Shown here: positions 56,396 to 64,000 of the stretch, piece by piece
How positions within the stretch are numbered: the stretch's first letter is position 1
Layout: the number at the start of each line of letters is the position of its first letter
DNA from: Anthoceros angustus
Lineage: Eukaryota; Streptophyta; Anthocerotopsida; Anthocerotales; Anthocerotaceae
Length of the DNA stretch: 64,000 nucleotides
Direction: 5' to 3'
Assembly: GCA_010909165.1 (NCBI GenBank)
Contig: MU008154.1
Span: 857,478-921,477 of the forward strand
Made by a program: the position numbers and the translations under genes
The notes under the pieces: model-generated
What the model saw: only the letters and a program-made list of their open reading frames with translations
What the model was told of the DNA's origin: nothing
The model's database searches: none

Positions 56396-56639
56396 CCCAA
56401 TCTATATCCAATCGCTATCTTTGGGATCTCATGCAACTTCTCGTTGCAATTAAGGTTAGCATGCATGCAACCTCATCTCAACATGACTAACATGAATATA
56501 ATAATATTTGAAGCGACTGAATATTCAAGCCTCTTTTGGTAGAATCGAGCTTCCAAAAAATTGCACAATAACTAAATTACAATTTTAGGCAATTTTTACA
56601 TGAGGCAATGGGTATTAGTTATCGAGATCTAGAATTTTC

Positions 56640-57536
56640 TAGGTAGCTAGCAATTTAAGATCCATTGCAATGTATACATTTGGTCCAAGTTTGCATAACT
56701 ATGTAACGCGGACCAAGTTTGAACTAAGTACCTCCTGGGCACTACTTGGAATCGATCGCCCTTTGGGTGAGACGACGAGAGCGGCCGTATGTCAACGTTT
56801 CTAGCTATTGGTTGGTTTTGCGAACTTTATAACACACATCCATCCCTTGATTAGTTCTTGCCCAAACTTCATATGCGTACCTGCTAAGAAACGTCAACCT
56901 TTACGGACCCCTAAAGCCTAAGCCCTGTACCATCACGGTGATGATGACGTGCGTTGGCCGCGTGATATTTTCACAGCACCCCTTGAAAGTGATCCCCAAA
57001 GAACAAGGAACTTTTGCATGTACACATTAGGATGATTGATTAGTGGCAAAAGGGCTTTATGAACAAATGATTTGGAGGGTTCGACATCCAAGGAGAGTTA
57101 TCCTGATCGGGGACTATATATATGGAGGGCATTCATTTTTCGTACTAGATTGTGGAACCAAACCAAGTGCTGCTCAACATATGTACTCGTCGAAAAGTAC
57201 TACCACCAAAGCTATAAAACTTCTTGAAAGACGTACAACGTTGAAGAGCAAAAGCCCTAACAAAACTAGTAGCTGTTGTACGGGCATTCATGAATCCCCA
57301 TCTCTGCAAGGAGGAGCTCAAAAGGAAGAGGAAGTTGAGACAACACGCATCCATAGCGCAACGGTGACGGGAGCGTCCACCAAAGGTGTACGCAACCTAA
57401 CTCGAAAGTATCAGGCGAATCAATCCTCGCACATGTGGATGAAGCAACGAGTGCCGCAAGGCAAGCATTGTATCATGAGATGATGGCAAGTGGTGCCAAG
57501 ATCAAAACCAAAAGAACTTCAAGCTCGTGTAGCGCG
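56640..57536. mobile_element. R1 unit, solitary partial copy
   Basis: It starts at TAGGTAGCTAGCAATTTAAG and includes the TATA-like core at 57,113 and the coding-like part up to AACTTCAAGCTCGTGTAGC, where homology stops. It is more diverged from the arrays than they are from each other. Confidence 0.75.
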
Positions 57537-59640
57537 AGAGCAAGCTTAAGGCGAGGCGCCGAGCTGTGAGATACAACGTTTGTGAAAGTGGGGCCTGAAA
57601 TAAGTGGAGTCTGCAACAGTGTAACGGTTTGGAGATCAGCAACCTGGACATAAATGTCCAGAATGAGAGTACGCTTAGCAATAGCAAATTCGATCGCCAG
57701 TGAAAGACTGAGCATCGGGCCAAAAGAATCGCCCTGTCCCTAGGCATCCGTTGCTCTTCAACACTTGTTGGTGAAGACGGAGCCTCATCCTCAAAGGGAG
57801 TACCACCGGTCGTACTCGCTGAAAGCATCTTTCAGGGTCAGAGCCTCCAACAATGTTTCAGGGTAGCCAATAAATCCAGGTGAAGGATCATTTCATCCCA
57901 GTCCGTTCACCAACGGCGCATCTAAGACACGTGCGCGTGCACAGAAGTTAAATCCTGTGTCAGGATGCATGTAGTCCATCCTGCAAGCGGTATCAAATCT
58001 GGAGCTCGGGGACTGTGAATGCAGCAATGTTACCTTGTCTCTGCTGCCCACAGGACCTCTTTTGTTGCATTTGACTGTTGTGATGCCGGCCCACTCCAGC
58101 GCTGGTGCAGGAGGTCATGGTGCTTCCTGCGTGCAAACGCCTTGGAAGCGAATTAGTCGTGTCTCTGAGAGAAAATGATCTCGCCTGTCTGGAAGAGACT
58201 TGGCCGAGGCCAGCCAACAAGAGCAGCAGCCAGACGATGGGATAGGGGACCGTGTCCCGCTCAATGAGCCGTCCGTGACGTAGTTCTGTTGAAGCTGCAG
58301 GCTCTTGCAGCCCCTTCCACCCCTTCAGCGGCTGGAAGTTCGCCCTGAACAGGATGCTTCGGCTGCCGGTTTCCGAAGCTAGCCTGAGAACACGCAATGG
58401 TGGAATTGCTTGGAGCATCGTATGGGTGCTGCTGCCCCAGAGCTGGGAGCGCAATTTCAGACTCGCGTGCCCACACCAGAAGCCTGTCCCGGGGATACAT
58501 CCTTTTAGCAAGTTGATGGCGCCTGGGGACTGTGAGGGCCCTGCAACGTTACCTGTCTCTCCTGCCCACAGCACCCTTCTCTGCTGCATTTGCCGGCCTT
58601 GCCCAGCCATCCAGCAGACCACCTGGAGTGGGAGATGCTGTTAGAGGAGCTCCGATTCCGAAGGCTGCTTCCGATTCTCAGCTTGGGATTCTAAACTGCA
58701 GGAATGGAGATTTCTCAACAAAACAAGGAACACGTTGCGAGAACGACAAACCCTAAACCCATGTCTGGCTCCTTGTATTCCTTTGGCGGCCTGGTACCAT
58801 CTTGTTGCTCACTGCCAGTTCGTTGGTTCACAACGGGTAAATTTGACTAGCTTTGCTCTCCCTTCCAAATATCAGGTTGATGTCGAATGTGACTGGAGGA
58901 TCATGACCCTGCTTCTGGAACCCGGAAAGTGTGTATACAATGCTGATGCTCCTGAGGAGGGAACGGTCTGTGTTGAAGAAACGCGTCCCACAGGCATTCT
59001 CATGCATGTAAGAGTAAGGATAAGGTGGCTGTAACAGGCATCCACTACCAGTTTCAGTTACTTTGTCTCCTAATACAAATGGCTCGCCCGCTACATACAG
59101 ATCGCAGATGGCATGTTGCTGCACAAGGGCATCACTAGTCTGGCTGCGAACCGGTTTGCAGAGAGGAGATCAAGCCCTGATCACCTGAGCTGCAGCCATA
59201 TCCCTTGTCGATTTATTGCCCTAATTCCTTCCTCGATGCAGTTTGAAGCTCTGGTTCTGCGATTCAGAGCTGTACCCTCACCGAATCGTTCCTAGGAAAG
59301 TTCTCGAATTCTCTGCTTTGCAGCTGGCATGCATGCGTGCCAATGTGGTTCACCAACAGGATTCCGACTAACCGCCGGTTAGTGCTGGTTAGCCGGACAC
59401 TCACTTGCACTCATTTCCAGTTTTGCGAAAAAGCCGTTGGCAATGGATCCTCACCCGGATACTTCTTTTGATAAATTTCCATCTTATACCCAACATGTGC
59501 ATAGTATATAATATAGTAGTTTATATCATTTTCATCATTTATCTTTACCTTGAATCTTAGTAGTGAACTTCACTTATTAGGGAAGATTGAAGTTGAAATC
59601 ATATTCATCAATATTTATATTAATTATAATTTAATTTAAT
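57537..59640. other. GC-rich unassigned insert, then AT-rich flank
   Basis: The left part (57,540-59,420) has gene-like composition and two diverged direct copies sharing GGGGACTGTGA, GCAACGTTACC, CTGCCCACAG and TGCATTTG (about 58,006-58,090 and 58,524-58,600). Frames such as 57993-58622 (minus) and 58735-59034 (plus) show no domain I recognise. A palindrome ACTAACC-GCC-GGTTAGT lies at 59,367-59,383. After 59,450 the DNA is AT-rich. Confidence 0.45.
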
Positions 59641-59664
59641 ATTGATCTAAAAATTAAATGCTAT

Positions 59665-60090
59665 ATGTCATGGGCTGGCACGAAGGCTTACCCGTGATGT
59701 CGAACAGCATGGCTTTCAGAAAAAAGGATTGGATGAGGCATTGCTTATATTGCAAAGTTCTTGTTGACGAAATAATACGTCGGCATCAAGATGCATTGTA
59801 TACTCGAATCAACAACTGCAGATGAGGTATAAGAGCTAGTAAGAGATGTTTATATGCAAAGATATGACATTCTCAATATACTTACAAGTTGAAGTTGGTG
59901 AATGGAAGTTAGCCGGATGATGCCACATCGGTGTCATTATGGTTGGAGCAAAATACGCCTATAGTCTTCCACCAATCAAGCGAGAATCAATCTTCGCTTT
60001 GGGTATTCAAACTCCTTTTATGTTAAATTGCATGGTGCTTTATGGAATGGTAATGTGCTAGTGGATGCAACTTTTGGGTTGAACAAGCAC
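59665..60090 (+). pseudogene. Decayed Mutator-like (MULE) transposase fragment
   Basis: Pieces in different frames read like MULE transposase: DVEQHGFQKKGLDEALLIL, then WLEQNTPIVFHHQ, then GIQTPFMLNCMV, then VLVDATFGLNKH, the last resembling the D-containing core strand (DATFGTN-type). Frameshifts and stops separate them, so it is non-functional. The match ends exactly where R1 sequence begins near 60,089. Confidence 0.6.
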
Positions 60091-61826
60091 GGATCCCCAA
60101 AGCCTAAGCCCGTACCCTCACGGTGATGATGACGCGGCGTTGGTCAGACGATATTTTCACAAAGACCCCGCGAAAGTGATCCCCAAAGAACAAGGAACTT
60201 TTGCACGCATACATTAGGATGATTGATTAGTGGCAAAAGGCTTTATGTCAAATGATTTGGAGGGTTCGACATCCAAGGAGAGTTCTCCCGATCGGGACTA
60301 TATATATGGAGGGCATTCATTGTACGTATTAGATTGTGGAACCAAACCAAGCGTGCTCAACATACTCGCCGAAAGAGTACTACCACGAGTTATAGAACTT
60401 TCTTGAAAGGCGTGCAACGTTGAAGAGCAAAAGCCTAACAAAACTAGTAGAATCACTGGCACTCATGAATCCTCATCTCCAAGGAGGAGCTCAAGAGGAA
60501 GAGGAAGTTGAGACAACACGCATCCATATCGCAACGCAGACGGAGTGTCCACGAAAGGTTGCACGCCGCGAAAGTCAGACGCAACCTAACTCGAAAGTAT
60601 CAGCGAATCAACCTCGCACATGTGGATGAAGCGAGTGCCGCAAGGGAAGCATCAGATCATGAGATGATGGCAAGTGGTGCCAAGATCAAAACCAAAGAAC
60701 TTCAAGCACGTGCGACGGCGAGAATCGATTGTCCTCAAAGTTGACCTAAGCTCATCTTCACCGAAAGAAAGCAAGTGCAACGAGGAGGACGAACTCAACA
60801 ACACCCTGCTGCTCGCTCCAAGACTACTACGGGGAGTAGTTGGTGCTATTAACCCTATCGCGACGAGTCCAAGGGCTCGAGGAGAAGTTGATGAAGAGGA
60901 AGGGAGAAGTCACGAAAACCAAAAGTCATTGCGGAAGCTAAGAAAAGAGGCCAAGGCCGAATGCGTCTGAGAAGTAGAGTTGGTGGGTAGCTAGCAATTT
61001 AACATACATTGCAATGTATACATTTGGTGCAAGTTTACGCATAACTATGTAACGGACCAAGTTTGAACTAAGTACCTACATGTTGGGCAACTACTTGGGA
61101 GCGATCGAGGGGTGAGATGTACGAGGCGGCCGTATGTCAATGTTCTTGGCTATGGGCTCGGTTGTGCCGCACTTTATAACACGATCCGCCCCTTGATTAG
61201 TTCTTGCCCAAATTGCATATGTATGCCTTCTAAGAAACGTCAACCTCTACGGATCCCCTAAAGCCTAAGCCCCGTACCCTCACGGTGATGATGACGTCGT
61301 TGGCGCACGATATTTTCACGCACCTTGAAAGTGATCCCCAAAGAACAAGGAACTTTTGCACGTACATTAGGATGATTGATTAGTGTCAAAAAGGCTTTAT
61401 GAGCAAATGATTTGGAGGGTTCGACATCCAAGGAGAGTTCTCCGATCGGGACTATATATATGGAGGGCATTCATTGTTCGTACTAGATTGTGGAACCAAA
61501 CCAAGTGCCGCTCAACATACTCGTCGAAAGAGTACTACCACCAAAGCTATAGAACCTTCTTGACAGACGTGCAACGTTGAAGGGCAAAAGCCCTTACCAA
61601 ACTAGTAGCTATGCGGGCACTCATGAATCCTCATCTCTCCAAGGAGGAGCTCAAGAGGAAGAGCGGTTAAGATAACACACATCCATATCGCATAGCGTGT
61701 CGGGGAGGCGTCCACGAAAGGTTGCGCCGAAAGTTGTACGCAACCTAACTCGAAAGTATCAAAGAATCAACCGTCGCACATGTGGATGAAGGAGCGAGTG
61801 CCGCAAGGGAAGCCTTGTATCATGAG
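60089..61826. mobile_element. R1 array: one full unit and a truncated unit
   Basis: The first unit begins within ACGGATCCCCAAAGCC and the second starts at about 61,249. TATA-like cores lie at 60,297 and 61,451, and the ATGAATCCTCATCTC landmark at 60,464 and 61,621 (period 1,157). The second unit ends at 61,826 in the same R1/R2 join as at 53,436. Confidence 0.75.
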
Positions 61827-63200
61827 TCACAAGTTAGCCCTAACATTTAGAGGTTTTAGAGGTGAACTCCTGCATGTGCAACTTTGTCAATTTTGGTGGA
61901 GCCTTACAGGATCATCCCTAGATTGCTTCCAGTCAATTTTGTACCACACCCAAATTGCTTTGTATGATGTTTGGGCCCGTTGTCGGTATGAACATGATCA
62001 AAATACACGGACTTCTTAACCCTAAATTTTTCCTCCTCCTTTTGAAAACCGGACATTCATTCTAGCAAGCATTGTCAATGGTTTGCAAGAAGTGAAAACC
62101 GAAACCTCGATTTTGGAGCCATGTCCTATTAGTGAAGGAGGTTTCATTCGTAAATAAGGAGGTTTGGATATTCACCCCTTCAAACAATAGCAAGTTATTG
62201 TCCTCAATGATAGCTGTAACAAGGGATCCACAATCTTTCTCCACTCCTAGTGAAAGGTCCACACAACGAAGCCACCAAGCTTACTTATAATTAGGTGTGG
62301 AGTCCTCAACTCATCATCGAGAGTCTCCTCGCTCAAAAGCCCTCGTGCACTCCGCATACAAAACACCAAACCGAGCCTTGTCACCTAGGCTACTATCACA
62401 CCCCTACGAACATCATATTGCCCAAGTGGTGACCAACTTCACTCATCCGGATCCGTGAACTTTGTGTGCGAGTGCGAAGGGCTTGCTCAAGGTAGGAGGG
62501 CGAGCTGGTCATGGACCAACCCGAGTAGGGACATGGAGTATTCTGCACGCTAAGGAGAGGTCGTGGTATCTAGTTGCTAGCGGAGGCTTGGACGTGTGGA
62601 CCCGGAGGTTGGAGAGATGCCTATACAATCACCTATGTAGAATGAACTAACGATGTTCCTTGGGGAAGACCCTTATGTCTAAGGGGTTCCCAAGGAACAT
62701 CCACTAGCCTATGGTGGATGGACTGTGAGTTTGGTCATTTGGGTGACTTCACATTAAGCGACAACCGGTGACAATTGCAACAATAATTATACATCTACAC
62801 ATCAAATTTACCGTATGTAGCAATTAGTGAAGTTTCTAGAGTGAATTATTTATTGAGAAAAGAAAAGACGGAAAAATTTTCTTTTTTCAAATTTCTTCCC
62901 TATATTACATGTGATTTGCGTCTTTAAAGTAATCTACGCTTTTAGCTTGTTCAAGAATAAGAGAATTTTGAGCTTCCTCTCAAGCGTTTTCTTATTTTTG
63001 GACCCCTTTGGGCGTCAGCGTTTTTGCCTTGTTCTCTGTAATGGCGGTAGAAGTAGCCTGCAACAAGGCCCTTTTGCCTTCTTCTATTACCTTTGGCGGT
63101 AGAAGTAGGCTGCATCAAGGCTTTTTGCCTTGTTCTCTGTAATGGTAGGAGTGGCCTGCGGCAAGGCCGTTTACATTCTTCTCGTAATGGCGTGAAGCGA
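61827..63200. mobile_element. R2 element, copy 2
   Basis: Matches 53,437-54,815 along its length with many small indels. It is cut at 63,200 in the terminal repeats (CGTGAAGCGA), where R1 sequence resumes at CCTTCTTGACAGACG. Confidence 0.7.
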
Positions 63201-63475
63201 CCTTCTTGACAGACGTGCAACGTTGAAGGCAAAAGCCCTTACCAAACTAGTAGTATGCGGGCACTCATGAATCCTCATCTCCAAGGAGGAGCTCAAGAGG
63301 AAGAGCGGTTAAGATAACACACATCCATATCGCAACGTGTCGGGGAGCGTCCACGAAGGTTGCCGCGAAAGTTGTACGCAACCTAACTCGAAAGTATCAG
63401 GCGAATCAACCGTCGCACATGTGGATGAAGGAGCGAGTGCCGCAAGGGAAGCCTTGTATCATGAGTCACAAGTTA
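63201..63475. mobile_element. R1 unit, short truncated copy
   Basis: Contains only the stretch from CCTTCTTGACAGACGTGCAA to the R1/R2 join. It links R2 copy 2 to R2 copy 3. Confidence 0.7.
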
Positions 63476-64000
63476 GCCCTAACATTTAGAGGTTTTAGAG
63501 GTGAACTCCTGCATGTGCAACTTTGTCAATTTTGGTGGAGCCTTACAGGATCCCCTAGATTGCTTCCACCGTGTACCCACACCCAAATTGCTTTGTATGA
63601 TGTTTGGGCCCGTTGTCGTATGAACATGATCAAAATACACAACGGACTTCTTAACCTAAATTTTTCCTCCTCCTTTTGAAAACCGGACATTCGGTTCTAG
63701 CAAGCATTGTCAATGGTTTGCAAGAAGTGAAAACCGAAACCTCGATTTTGGAGCCATGTCCTATTAGTGAAGGAGGTTTCATTCGTAAATAAGGAGGTTT
63801 GGATATTCACCCCTTCAAACAATAGCAAGTTATTGTCCTCAATGATAGCTGTAACAAGGATCCACAATCTTTCTCCACTCCTAGTGAAAGGTCCACACAA
63901 CGAAGCCACCAAGCTTACTTATAATTAGGTGTGGAGTCCTCAACTCATCATACGAGAGTCTCATCGCTCAAAAGCCCTCGCACTCCGCACAAAACACCAA
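63476..64000. mobile_element. R2 element, copy 3, running off the window
   Basis: Same start as the other R2 copies (TCACAAGTTAGCCCTAACAT). It is nearly identical to copy 2 up to the window edge. Confidence 0.7.

Overview
The window is nuclear DNA from a land plant. It carries plant-type spliced genes: a plastid disproportionating enzyme, an E2F partner DP protein, an ABCB transporter, cytosolic ribosomal protein SA and a Gnk2-type secreted protein. It also carries a complete gene for CFAP61, a component of motile cilia. Seed plants without swimming sperm lack such genes, so a fern, lycophyte, bryophyte, cycad or Ginkgo is implied; I cannot narrow it further from this sequence. Most introns are short (about 60-250 nt). 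Base composition is a mosaic: GC-rich genes alternate with AT-rich stretches at about 3.2-7, 20-24, 33.9-36.6 and 55-56.6 kb.

Layout. 0-2 kb: a long disordered Ser/Arg-rich protein on the minus strand. 3.7-6.5 kb: a cluster of secreted Gnk2/DUF26-type genes, one intact, one decayed and one truncated by a tandem duplication. 7-10.7 kb: gene-poor sequence with small tandem repeats. 10.6-19.2 kb: an ABCB full transporter (minus) with an internal 1.1-kb tandem duplication and a second, 1.64-kb tandem duplication of its 3' end. 20.2-22.8 kb: a ten-exon coiled-coil gene of unknown function. 22.8-24.4 kb: several tandem repeats. 24.8-25.4 kb: PAM16 (minus). 26.5-27.1 kb: a small basic protein. 27.5-29.4 kb: intronless UFSP2. 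30.0-32.2 kb: DP (minus). 33.9-39.1 kb: CFAP61 (plus). 39.4-41.3 kb: an HROB homologue (minus). 41.7-42.2 kb: a small protein with a mitochondrial-type N-terminus. 42.7-44.1 kb: ribosomal protein SA (minus). 44.8-48.8 kb: DPE1 (minus). 49-64 kb: repeats, dominated by a TATA-bearing ~1.16-kb tandem unit (called R1 here) and a ~1.4-kb partner (R2), with a decayed Mutator-like transposase fragment.

The genes are ordinary eukaryotic neighbours, not an operon. They cover mitochondrial import (PAM16), UFM1 processing (UFSP2), cell-cycle transcription (DP), MCM8-9-linked recombination (HROB), sperm flagella (CFAP61), translation (RPSA), starch/maltose metabolism (DPE1) and transport (ABCB). Exon models were built by hand from splice-site phase. 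For every spliced model except ABCB the summed exon length is divisible by three. In ABCB the last exon is two bases short, and the sister copy of that exon holds the missing bases but has other one-base losses. This suggests uncorrected long-read indels, so frameshifts in this window should be read with care.
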